Program-made: the position numbers and the translations under genes | Notes under the pieces: generated by a model | Told to the model about the DNA's origin: nothing | What the model saw: the letters and a program-made list of their open reading frames with translations, nothing else | Databases searched by the model: none | Shown here: in pieces, positions 1-8,896 of the stretch | How the letters are laid out: each line of letters begins with the position of its first letter | Numbering within the stretch: the stretch's first letter is position 1 | Assembly (NCBI GenBank): GCA_025056255.1 | Contig: JANWVT010000014.1 | Location: 25,465 to 89,464 of the forward strand | Direction: 5' to 3' | Length of the DNA stretch: 64,000 nt | From: Bernardetiaceae bacterium | GTDB taxonomy: Bacteria > Bacteroidota > Bacteroidia > Cytophagales > Thermoflexibacteraceae

Positions 1-1
1 C

Positions 2-307
2 AAGCAAGTGCCTGTTTTTCAAACCAAGTATAAATACGAAATTTACCGCTGGACATTAGACCATACCGCCAAAGCCAGTGGAGCAGATAAGCAGCCCGTG
101 TTTCCGCAAGAAACTCTTCCAAATAACAACTGGCGCGAAGGTAAACGCGGCGAAACCTATACGCTAATATTGCAAGACAAAGATGGAAAACAATACCGCG
201 AGCAAGTAACATTTGAGTTTTGGCAGCAAAAAAACAAAGGCGACCGGCTACAAGCTAAGCACAATGCATTGGGCGGTTTTTATGGCTTGTCGGAAAAAGG
301 CAAGTAA
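2..307 (+). CDS. C-terminal fragment of a hypothetical protein, open at the left window edge
   Basis: Frame is open to the window start (K-Q-V-P-V-F...); ORF track reports 8..307. No family recognised. Confidence 0.5.
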   Translation, partial: KQVPVFQTKYKYEIYRWTLDHTAKASGADKQPVFPQETLPNNNWREGKRGETYTLILQDKDGKQYREQVTFEFWQQKNKGDRLQAKHNALGGFYGLSEKGK

Positions 308-459
308 GAGCAGCTGAAAAAACCATAGATAGCCATTTTAACCTTTCGGACTATTTAGTTCATCGTGAAGTTGATTTGCAATGCGCATGCTCAGAGGCTT
401 AGGGGGTAGCAAACGCTATCCTTGCCCTAAGGAAAACGCGATTGAAATTTGCTTCACAT

Positions 460-2130
460 TTACACTTTTTTGCGAGCAGCATTCACGCCGCGCACCTTCC
501 GCCTAACAAATGCAGAAAGCACCATAAAGCCAGCCAAAAATACTGCTAAGCGATACAGCGCATCACCAATCCGTGCGTATAGCGTTAGGCTGCTGTTTGC
601 ATAGATGCGCATTTTGGCAGCTCCCATAGTGTTGTAGGGAATACTTTTGACAACTTCACCTCTTTGGTTGATAAAGCCAGAGATGCCTGTGTTAGCGGCT
701 CTTGCAATACTGCGGCGCGTTTCAATAGCGCGTAAACTTGCCAGTGCCAAATGTTGTACGTGCCCGGGCGTATTGCCCCACCAACCATCGTTGGTGATGA
801 TACCAAGAATATGGGCATTCTTTTGCACGTACTCTGTAACAAAATCGCCATAAGCAGACTCGTAGCAAATGATAGGAGCAATACCGATGCTATCGCGGTT
901 AAAAAATACCGTGCGATGTTCTTGCTTTCCTAAGTTACCTACTACACCACCCAAGTTGAGCATAAAACGATTGTCTATCCAGCTAAATAGGCTCGCCAAG
1001 GGGTTCGACTCTACCCCCACAACCAACTTCGACTTATGATAGTATCTGACGATAGTGTCTTCACCCACAAAAACAGCTGTATTAAAAACTTCGTAGCCCA
1101 TTCCGTTGCTTTTTCTAATGGTTGGTCGGTCAGGTAGGCTATCTGCGGGAAAAACAAGGTAAGTATCGGCACCTGTCATCAAGCTCATATGTGGATATTG
1201 GCGCTTAAACTTGCCTACCTCTGAAAGTGGATAATGAGCTGTTAAGGCATGGAAGTTATCTTGCTCCAGAAAAGTTTGATGTAAAGAAGTTTCAGGCCAC
1301 AGCACAAAACTTGTTTGAGGCGAAATCTCTTTCTTACTTAGCTCAATGAAGCGCGCAATCTGCTCTTCGTAAGGAACGTATGTGGTGCCTGTATTGGTCT
1401 GCCCAGTTTTGGCGTTGTAGTCAAATTTTTCAGCGTAACAGTCCAAATTGGGTTGGACCACCACTACTTCTACAGCGGTTCCGCGCTCTTTGTGTTGACG
1501 ATAAACAATAAGTGAGGCAGCCATTGGGGTAAATACAATAATGGCTGCTAACAGGGCGTTGAGCTTCCAAAAGCGAGGCATTTTCCACAGGGCTTCAAAA
1601 ACCATCAGGTTGGCTGCCAGTACCCAAGCTGTACCGCCCGCCACACCTGTGTATTCGTACCACTGCACCCACTCTGGCACAAAACCAAATGCATTTCCTA
1701 GCGTCAGCCAAGGCCATGAAAAGCCCCAGTGATGATGAAAATACTCGAAAGACATCCATAAGGCGAAAAAAAGCAGATACCCAAACTTATCAGCAGATGC
1801 CCTAACAGCCACATGAAATAGGGTAAAAGTACCCGCCATCAAAGCTGCATTAGCTGTAAAAGCAAATATGGCAGCACCAGCAGAGGCATTCCATAACCAC
1901 CAAGTAGCAATAATATTCCAAATAAGGAAAGACAGGTAGCTATACGCAAAACACAACCATGCGGAACGCCGAGTTTGTTTGCTGCGAATGATGTATTCAA
2001 TGGCAAAAAGGGGGGCAAATCCTAAGAAAATGAGCCATACCGTAGCTGCATACCAAGAAAGACCAAGCAGTATCCCAGCAGTGAGCGATAAAATTAGCAA
2101 ATAGCGATGAGTAAGTTGCAGTGGCAACAT
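460..2130 (-). CDS. lnt: Apolipoprotein N-acyltransferase
   Basis: Multi-TM N-terminus plus nitrilase-type domain: VLWPETS, SKLVVGVE, IICYESAYG, ITNDGWWGNTPGHVQHLALASLRAIETRRSIARAANTGISGFI. Confidence 0.95.
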   Translation of the reverse strand: MLPLQLTHRYLLILSLTAGILLGLSWYAATVWLIFLGFAPLFAIEYIIRSKQTRRSAWLCFAYSYLSFLIWNIIATWWLWNASAGAAIFAFTANAALMAGTFTLFHVAVRASADKFGYLLFFALWMSFEYFHHHWGFSWPWLTLGNAFGFVPEWVQWYEYTGVAGGTAWVLAANLMVFEALWKMPRFWKLNALLAAIIVFTPMAASLIVYRQHKERGTAVEVVVVQPNLDCYAEKFDYNAKTGQTNTGTTYVPYEEQIARFIELSKKEISPQTSFVLWPETSLHQTFLEQDNFHALTAHYPLSEVGKFKRQYPHMSLMTGADTYLVFPADSLPDRPTIRKSNGMGYEVFNTAVFVGEDTIVRYYHKSKLVVGVESNPLASLFSWIDNRFMLNLGGVVGNLGKQEHRTVFFNRDSIGIAPIICYESAYGDFVTEYVQKNAHILGIITNDGWWGNTPGHVQHLALASLRAIETRRSIARAANTGISGFINQRGEVVKSIPYNTMGAAKMRIYANSSLTLYARIGDALYRLAVFLAGFMVLSAFVRRKVRGVNAARKKV

Positions 2131-2255
2131 AATTTTTTAAAACAAATCGGCACAAATTTAGCCGCTTAATATTTGGTAAAATATATGCTGATTATTGCTT
2201 GTCGGCAATTTGTTTTAATTTAGCTCTCAACAGACCAAACTACCCGAATAGTATT

Positions 2256-3158
2256 ATGACGAATATCCTAAAAATCAGCTTGTTGTGTTTGTTAATGGCA
2301 GCTTGTTTTTATTTTGTACAAACAGCAAGCGCACAGCAACCAAAGAAAAGCAGTACTTCACCAGCCGCAGCTACCCCTAAAAAAGTCGTCGAGTCAGAAC
2401 TTCGGAAACTGACCACTACCTTTGTTGAAACTTATGGCAAATTTACCCAAACCAAAGATAAAGCCGCTGTACTAAAATTTATGTACGAAAAAGTATCAGC
2501 TTCTTTGTTCAACGCTAACATTAGTGGTAAATACCGAGTTTTCAGCGGCGACTATCAAGCATTTGACGAGTATCTGACCAAGCTTGCCAATGCAGAAAAT
2601 TTAAATTTGGTGTATAAACTCACAGGCATTGCTGCTGAATATACCTCCGACGATATTGGTTCGGTTGTCTATACTGCTGACTATCAAATGGAACGCGAAG
2701 GCAGTGTTTGGGAAAAAGGTATTGAACAGGTAACGTTAGTATTTAAAAAATTTGGCAACGATTGGAAAATTGTTTACTACAATACCATCAATATTGAAGA
2801 TGAGAAGTTGCGCGGCGATTGTTTCTGTGAGTTGTTTGAGTCTAAACCGGGCAACTTTGTTGCTAAAACTACTGTTCCCGGCGGCAGAGGGTATAACGAA
2901 GACCTGCAAACTTTTGAATTTTTACAAAAACCCGAAGGAAGGGTCATTCGCTCGGGCAACCAAGTTTACCTATGGGCAGAATCGGGCGAAATATCTTATA
3001 CACCACAACGAGATGCTAAGACTAACCCCACTACCATCTCGCCTGCTGCGATTACCTTGTCTAAGGCAGTTGCAGACAAAGAGCAGGCAATTATGCTCAT
3101 TTTACAAGAAGTGAACTATAAAGAAAGTTGTGCAAATATCAAAATGCGTAGAAAATAA
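2256..3158 (+). CDS. Secreted hypothetical protein, possible NTF2/SnoaL-like N-domain plus CxC-motif C-domain (paralogue A)
   Basis: Signal peptide MTNILKISLLCLLMAACFYFVQTASAQ; motif EDEKLRGDCFCELFESKP shared with the next gene. Start moved from 2199 to 2256. Confidence 0.7.
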   Translation: MTNILKISLLCLLMAACFYFVQTASAQQPKKSSTSPAAATPKKVVESELRKLTTTFVETYGKFTQTKDKAAVLKFMYEKVSASLFNANISGKYRVFSGDYQAFDEYLTKLANAENLNLVYKLTGIAAEYTSDDIGSVVYTADYQMEREGSVWEKGIEQVTLVFKKFGNDWKIVYYNTINIEDEKLRGDCFCELFESKPGNFVAKTTVPGGRGYNEDLQTFEFLQKPEGRVIRSGNQVYLWAESGEISYTPQRDAKTNPTTISPAAITLSKAVADKEQAIMLILQEVNYKESCANIKMRRK

Positions 3159-4038
3159 TCGGCATTATCATGCAAGCAACAGCCAGATAGAAATATGTAT
3201 TTTCCTTGCTGTTGCTTTTTTATTTTCTGAATGCTTTCCGTTATATGCGCAAAAAGTAGCTACCAACGAGGCTGAGCGCATGGTGCAAATATTTGCCAAT
3301 GCTTACGCCTCGCCCGGCGCCCGAACAGAAGAACAGTTGGCAAAGCTAATAGCTCTTGCCGACCCGGGTCTTAGCTTTGAGTCGGTAGCGGTGGCTATTA
3401 GCGGCAATAAAAAGATGCGCAACGGGGACATTTCTGTTTGGTTGCAATATCTGCGCCGCATGCATCAAGAAGGCAATGCCACAGTCATGCGCTCCTTCAA
3501 AAAAATAGGGGCGTTGTATGTACAACCCAATAACATTTATGCCAACGTTCATTTTGAGTTTACCTACATACAACAGGGCAAAATACTTGTCAAAGGCGAT
3601 GAGCACGTAAGTATTTTGCTCAGAAGAGTAGATGAGACCCAATGGCGTATCATAGATATTCGCTCCATGATGATAGAAACTGAAAAGTTTCGTGGCACGT
3701 GCCTATGTGAAATTTTTACTTCTAAAAGCTCTTCTACTAACAGCGTATCGGCAAAAATTACCATGCCGTCGGGTGGTAACTACCGCGCCTCTACCATTGT
3801 CTTTGAGCTGGTAGAATGCGACCCTCGTCAAAAAACTTATTTGATTCGCATTACTAACTACGAGTTTAAATGGTTAGCCACAGGAGAACTTTATTTGCTC
3901 AAAGACAACAAACAATGCGATAAAAGCGAGGTAGACCCCGAAATGGTCGGCATAGCATTTGACCAAAAAGAAGTTTTTGGCATCATCATCCGCAAGTATT
4001 TGTTCGAGTTTGAATGTGCTCAAATAGCTTTTAAATAA
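3130..4038 (+). CDS. Secreted hypothetical protein, paralogue B of the preceding gene
   Basis: Hydrophobic signal IEICIFLAVAFLFSECFPLYAQ; motif ETEKFRGTCLCEIFTSKS; overlaps upstream gene by 29 nt; only TTG at 3130 is available as a start. Confidence 0.65.
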   Translation: MQISKCVENNRHYHASNSQIEICIFLAVAFLFSECFPLYAQKVATNEAERMVQIFANAYASPGARTEEQLAKLIALADPGLSFESVAVAISGNKKMRNGDISVWLQYLRRMHQEGNATVMRSFKKIGALYVQPNNIYANVHFEFTYIQQGKILVKGDEHVSILLRRVDETQWRIIDIRSMMIETEKFRGTCLCEIFTSKSSSTNSVSAKITMPSGGNYRASTIVFELVECDPRQKTYLIRITNYEFKWLATGELYLLKDNKQCDKSEVDPEMVGIAFDQKEVFGIIIRKYLFEFECAQIAFK

Positions 4039-4314
4039 AGCACAAGTACTCCCTGCTACTATAAAAAAGTTGCAAATAGCACACACCGCTGCTTGTGAAA
4101 ACACACACAACGATTGCACACCGCCGCCTTATGAACACTCTTGCCTGTGAGCAGGCAAACAACAGCGTAGCAAATATTTGCTTTGGGAAGCGTAAAATAA
4201 GTTTGGCAGTTTAACCTTATGCTTGCAATGTTCTTATAAACGCGAAACAATTTTGATTACTCTGCATACATAAGCAATGTTATCTAATTTTGCTGCATCA
4301 ATTTTTGAATCACG

Positions 4315-5454
4315 GTGGAACTAAACGATATTTGGATTGCCACATTGTGGCTGGCAGCAGCCCTCACGTGGCTTCACTTATTATTGCAAGGTGCATGGTT
4401 TTCTAAGTTAGTATTTTTTAAAAATTCTGCTCAACAAAACGTTGTTCCCGAAGGAGTATCGGTAATAGTAGTTGCGCGCAATGAACACGATAATCTGGTT
4501 CATTTGTTGCCTATTTTGTTAGAACAAAACTATCCTACTCGCTACGAGGTAATTGTAGCAGACGACAACTCCACAGACGATACATTTTGGTTGCTAAAAA
4601 CCGCTTCACAAGCCTATGAGCATCTGAAAGTGGTTACTGTTAAATATACGCCGCCGGGCATTCATCCTAAAAAATATGCACTCACCCTTGCTATCAAGGC
4701 GGCTCAGTACGAGCACATCGTGCTAACCGATGCCGACTGCCGCCCGTGCTCTTCTAACTGGCTAACTGCTCTGACAGCACATTTTAACGGCAAACAAATT
4801 GTGTTAGGATATTCACCCTACAAAGAACAAAAAAGTTGGCTCAACCGACTAATTCGTTATGAAACACTCTACACAGGCATGCAATATCTTTCAGCAGCTT
4901 TGTGGGGGCATCCGTACATGGGCGTAGGGCGCAATTTGGCTTACACCAAAACATTGTTTTTGACTAACAAGGGATTCAATAAATTTCAACGAGTTATTGG
5001 TGGCGATGACGATTTATTTATCAACATGGTCGCTAACGCCAACAATACAGCCGTAGCCATTGGCGCACCTACTCTTGTGTATTCTATCCCGAAAACTACA
5101 TGGCGCGCATGGTGGCAACAAAAACGTCGCCATTTGTCAGTGGGGAGATATTACCGTTTGAGCCACCGACTATGGCTGGGAATCAATGTGTTAACAGGTT
5201 TTTTATCGAACGGAATACTTTGGGGGGCATTGGTAACAGCCTTGCTACTGCAACAGTGGTTGCCCGCTGTTATCTTAGCAGCTCTTATTGCAATTCGTTG
5301 GGGTTTCTTAGGAACAATTACCTATATTTGTGCAAAACAACTTGGCGATAGATTTAACATTGCAACATGGCTTTTGTTAGATTTGGCTTACACGATTTAT
5401 TACTTAATGGCGGGTTTGTCTGTAACGGTTAGCAAAAAAGTAGAATGGAAGTGA
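4315..5454 (+). CDS. Membrane glycosyltransferase family 2
   Basis: GTG start; SVIVVARNEHDNL, VIVADDNSTDDT, LTDADCRP, QKRRHLSVGRYY, C-terminal TM segments. Confidence 0.9.
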   Translation: MELNDIWIATLWLAAALTWLHLLLQGAWFSKLVFFKNSAQQNVVPEGVSVIVVARNEHDNLVHLLPILLEQNYPTRYEVIVADDNSTDDTFWLLKTASQAYEHLKVVTVKYTPPGIHPKKYALTLAIKAAQYEHIVLTDADCRPCSSNWLTALTAHFNGKQIVLGYSPYKEQKSWLNRLIRYETLYTGMQYLSAALWGHPYMGVGRNLAYTKTLFLTNKGFNKFQRVIGGDDDLFINMVANANNTAVAIGAPTLVYSIPKTTWRAWWQQKRRHLSVGRYYRLSHRLWLGINVLTGFLSNGILWGALVTALLLQQWLPAVILAALIAIRWGFLGTITYICAKQLGDRFNIATWLLLDLAYTIYYLMAGLSVTVSKKVEWK

Positions 5455-6101
5455 ATAATTTTACCAACAGCAGCAATAACGAACAGGAACAGGAACAAGA
5501 TAACGAACGTTTTTTTTCAACCAAGGCACTTGCAGATTTTAAGCTTATCGACCGTGCCATTAGCGGCGACGAGAAGGCTTATGCAGAGTTGATGCGTCGT
5601 TATAAAAAACCTGTTTACCATACGCTGTTGAAAATGGTGCGCAATCCAGACGATGCCGACGACCTCACTATCGAAGCCTTCGCAAAAGCTTTTCGCAACT
5701 TGCCTAAATTTAAAAAAGAATACACTTTCAGTACTTGGCTTTTTCGCATAGCTACCAACAATTGTATCGATTTCATCCGACGCAAACGCTTAGAAACCAC
5801 CAGCATTAATGCTGGCTTTTCTGATGAAAACGGCGACCCAGTAGATATTGATATTCGCGACGAAAACCTCAACCCGCAAGAAAATGCTATCAACTTGCAA
5901 AAAATAGAAATTGTGCGCACTATGGTTACCTTGCTGCCCGATAAGTATCAGCAATTAGTACAGCTGCGCTATTTTGAAGAACTATCTTATGAAGAGATAG
6001 CCCAGCATCTTAACGCACCTTTGGGTACTGTTAAAGCGCAACTGCACCGCGCCAGAGAACTGCTCTACGATATTGCACGCGCTAAAAAAGACATGATTTA
6101 A
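5445..6101 (+). CDS. ECF-type RNA polymerase sigma factor
   Basis: Region 2 (DRAISGDEKAYAELMRRYKKPVYHTLLKMVRNPDDADDLTIEAFAKAFRNLPKF, FSTWLFRIATNNCIDFIRRKR) and region 4 (LLPDKYQQLVQLRYFEELSYEEIAQHLNAPLGTVKAQLHRARELL). Confidence 0.95.
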   Translation: MEVNNFTNSSNNEQEQEQDNERFFSTKALADFKLIDRAISGDEKAYAELMRRYKKPVYHTLLKMVRNPDDADDLTIEAFAKAFRNLPKFKKEYTFSTWLFRIATNNCIDFIRRKRLETTSINAGFSDENGDPVDIDIRDENLNPQENAINLQKIEIVRTMVTLLPDKYQQLVQLRYFEELSYEEIAQHLNAPLGTVKAQLHRARELLYDIARAKKDMI

Positions 6102-7738
6102 TGAGCTTGACAACTACACTAAAATTTTTCCTCACATACATAGCTTTACTATATTTTCACTACCCATTGGCAAGAGCACAACATGCACCCAAACGCGAGT
6201 TTAGGGCAGTGTGGATTGCTACGGTAGCAAACATAGACTGGCCTTCTCTCAAGGGCTTGCCAACCGTTCAACAACAAAAAGAGTTCACCGACTTATTAGA
6301 TTTTCACCGGCGAATAGGCTTGAATGCTGTCATTGTACAGGTGCGCCCTGCCACCGATGCTTTCTATTTTAGTGCACAAGAAATGTGGTCGGAATGGCTC
6401 ACAGGTAAGCAAGGTATCATGCCAGAGCCTTACTACGACCCTTTGCAATTCATGATTGAAGAAACTCATCGGCGCGGCATGGAATTTCATGCTTGGATTA
6501 ATCCCTACCGTGCCCAGTTTGAAGGCGACTCTCTGCGCGTACATCCGCAGCACATTACCCGCCGCAAACCTGAATGGTTTGTAAGCTATGGCAAGTCCAA
6601 AATTTTCAATCCCGGCATTCCAGAAGTGAGGCAATACATCACAGACATTGTAACAGACATTGTGCGCCGCTACGATGTGGATGGCATTCACTTTGACGAT
6701 TATTTTTATCCTTACCAAATTCAAGGACAAGTTTTCAACGACTCGGTTGCCTACAAGCAATACGGAAAAAATTTTAACAAAATAGAAGATTGGAGAAGAG
6801 ACAACGTTAATCGGCTGATTGAAAATATTGCCCTGCAAATTAGGCAAATTAAGCCATATGTTAAATTTGGCATTAGTCCGTTTGGTGTTTGGCGCAACCG
6901 CACACAAGACCCGCGCGGTTCGGCTACGCAAGGTGGACAAACCTGCTACGACCATTTATATGCCGACATCCGACTTTGGTTAGAAAAAGGATGGATTGAC
7001 TACGTGGCACCACAAATTTATTTTAGCATCGAATTTGATAAAGTGCCATACAAAACACTTGTGGACTGGTGGGTGGACAATAGCTTTGGAAGGCATGTGT
7101 ATGTTGGGCATGGCGCCTACAGAGTTGCCCCAGAAGGCAACGACCCCCATTGGGCACATCCTGCACAACTGCCCCGGCAAATTCGCTACAATCGCTCTAA
7201 AAATGGGAAAATACACGGCAGTATTTATTTTAGCTCCAAGTCGTTGTTGCGAAATCCAAATGGCATAGCCGACTCCCTGCACACCATCTTCTACCGACAC
7301 TTAGCTTTGCCACCGCTAATGGCTTGGAAGAAAGGAAGCCCGCCGTTGCCTCCTACAGCACTGGAAGTTTTGCCTTCCAAAAAAGGTGCACTACTTAGTT
7401 GGACACCTCCCGATAACACTACATTGAAAGAAAATGCAGTAAAATACTATGCCATTTATCGCATTAAAGCAGATGAAACATTCGATTTGGAGAATCCTGC
7501 TCAGTTAATAGCTGTTACAGGAACGGAACCATTTTTTATAGATACTTCCTTACCTGCTGATGGTGAATATCGGTATGCTGTAACAGCCCTTTCCCGACTT
7601 TATCATGAAAGCAAAGCTGTTTATTCCGCTCCGATTAAGTTAAAAGCTCCCGGCTCTTGGACTGATTTTATTCAACTTTTACTAAAAATGTACCAACGAA
7701 ACCTCTTAGTACAGTACGACACGCTTAAACAGCCATAA
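6101..7738 (+). CDS. Glycosyl hydrolase-like 10 (GHL10/DUF187) family secreted protein with C-terminal FN3-like region
   Basis: REFRAVWIATVANIDWPS, GLNAVIVQVRPATDAFY, HAWINPYRAQ, FNPGIPEVRQYI, YDVDGIHFDDYFYPY, KFGISPFGVWRN. TAATG overlap with sigma factor. Confidence 0.92.
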   Translation: MSLTTTLKFFLTYIALLYFHYPLARAQHAPKREFRAVWIATVANIDWPSLKGLPTVQQQKEFTDLLDFHRRIGLNAVIVQVRPATDAFYFSAQEMWSEWLTGKQGIMPEPYYDPLQFMIEETHRRGMEFHAWINPYRAQFEGDSLRVHPQHITRRKPEWFVSYGKSKIFNPGIPEVRQYITDIVTDIVRRYDVDGIHFDDYFYPYQIQGQVFNDSVAYKQYGKNFNKIEDWRRDNVNRLIENIALQIRQIKPYVKFGISPFGVWRNRTQDPRGSATQGGQTCYDHLYADIRLWLEKGWIDYVAPQIYFSIEFDKVPYKTLVDWWVDNSFGRHVYVGHGAYRVAPEGNDPHWAHPAQLPRQIRYNRSKNGKIHGSIYFSSKSLLRNPNGIADSLHTIFYRHLALPPLMAWKKGSPPLPPTALEVLPSKKGALLSWTPPDNTTLKENAVKYYAIYRIKADETFDLENPAQLIAVTGTEPFFIDTSLPADGEYRYAVTALSRLYHESKAVYSAPIKLKAPGSWTDFIQLLLKMYQRNLLVQYDTLKQP

Positions 7739-7754
7739 AAGTAGGTTGCTTGCT

Positions 7755-8330
7755 TTACCGAGTCGTGCTGTCATTAAGATTTTTTCGGTTAATGAATCGG
7801 CGAATTTCCTCCACCGACAGGCGGTCGTTCAAGTGAGCTGCATATTTCAATTCGCGGATAATTAATTTTTCGTCTAATAAGAACTCCGCAGGCATGGTGC
7901 TAAAAGATTCGCCATCGGGCATGGCATATACTGGTAAATTGTTGAGCTTAGCTTTGATTGCTGTTTGGATAAAGCTGGTTAGGTGGCTGTAAATGGATTT
8001 GCGCATCGAATCTTCCAGCCCATAGATACCATACCATATTTTCTCGGGGTCAGAAATAATCGGAATAGGGGAGAGCCCTTGGTGAAAAATACTGTTGAGA
8101 ATGGTCTTTTCCTTAGACTCAAAAAAGAAAATCATTTCCAAATTAGACTCGGAAAACTCCTGACTGTATTTTTTTAAGACATGCACCCGCATATTGCAAA
8201 AAGGGCAACCTGTATGCCTGAAAAATGCAATCAATACGCGTTTTCCTTCATAGGAAGCCAAATCAATGAGTCTTCCAAATACGTCCTTCAACTGAAAAAG
8301 AGGAGCAGAAACATTAAGCGAAAGCCGCAT
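7755..8330 (-). CDS. AhpC/TSA-like peroxiredoxin-family protein
   Basis: Thioredoxin-fold FFRHTGCPFCNMRVHVL with CPFC motif. Confidence 0.8.
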   Translation of the reverse strand: MRLSLNVSAPLFQLKDVFGRLIDLASYEGKRVLIAFFRHTGCPFCNMRVHVLKKYSQEFSESNLEMIFFFESKEKTILNSIFHQGLSPIPIISDPEKIWYGIYGLEDSMRKSIYSHLTSFIQTAIKAKLNNLPVYAMPDGESFSTMPAEFLLDEKLIIRELKYAAHLNDRLSVEEIRRFINRKNLNDSTTR

Positions 8331-8452
8331 AAACCATGCTTTTGTATGTAACTACGTTTAAAAAATACAAAGGTTTATCTAATCAACCTACGGATGGCAT
8401 ACCTGTGCAAAAGTTGGAGCTCCTGCCACTGTTTGTTTCCGTCCAAATAGGA

Positions 8453-8537
8453 ATAACCTACCCCTGCCACCATTACATCTTTTATGCAGCGTAGGGTAGA
8501 AATGCTGCATGGTGATTTTATTGGACAAGTAGGTTAT
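8453..8537. ncRNA. Candidate structured element with three nested stems
   Basis: ATAACCTAC (8453-8461)/GTAGGTTAT (8529-8537); CACCAT (8468-8473)/ATGGTG (8509-8514); GCAGC (8486-8490)/GCTGC (8504-8508). All nested and in a large intergenic gap. Confidence 0.35.
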
Positions 8538-8896
8538 AAGAGAGCCAGAACATCAGTTATTTTTTATTCGAGCAAGGGAAAAAGGTACATAAAAAAATAG
8601 TTAACTTTGTTAACTTTGTTGTGTTTCGATGCAAATACAGACATGTTGAGGCTTGTATAAAAATGGTTTGGGCGAACAACATAGAAAAAAGGCAATCGGC
8701 TAACAGGTTGGTAAAACGCTAAGTAACTACTTAAAAATGGCAGGATGAACAGGATTGCGATTAGGTAGCCAAAACATAACCTTGCTACACTGTAGTGCAT
8801 GTCTTTATTTGCAAGGGAGGACACGAACAACGGCAATTTTGACTTCATGAATATGCATGGGATGAGTATTTCACAAAATCATATTTTGATCCTTAC

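Noticed and set aside
6296-6955. 219-aa minus-strand ORF inside the GHL10 gene
   Set aside because: Antisense to a well-supported coding gene; no recognisable motif; shadow ORF.
8564-8848. 94-aa hydrophobic minus-strand ORF
   Set aside because: Lies in an AT-rich intergenic region, no recognisable family, overlaps putative promoter-like repeats; cannot support as a gene.
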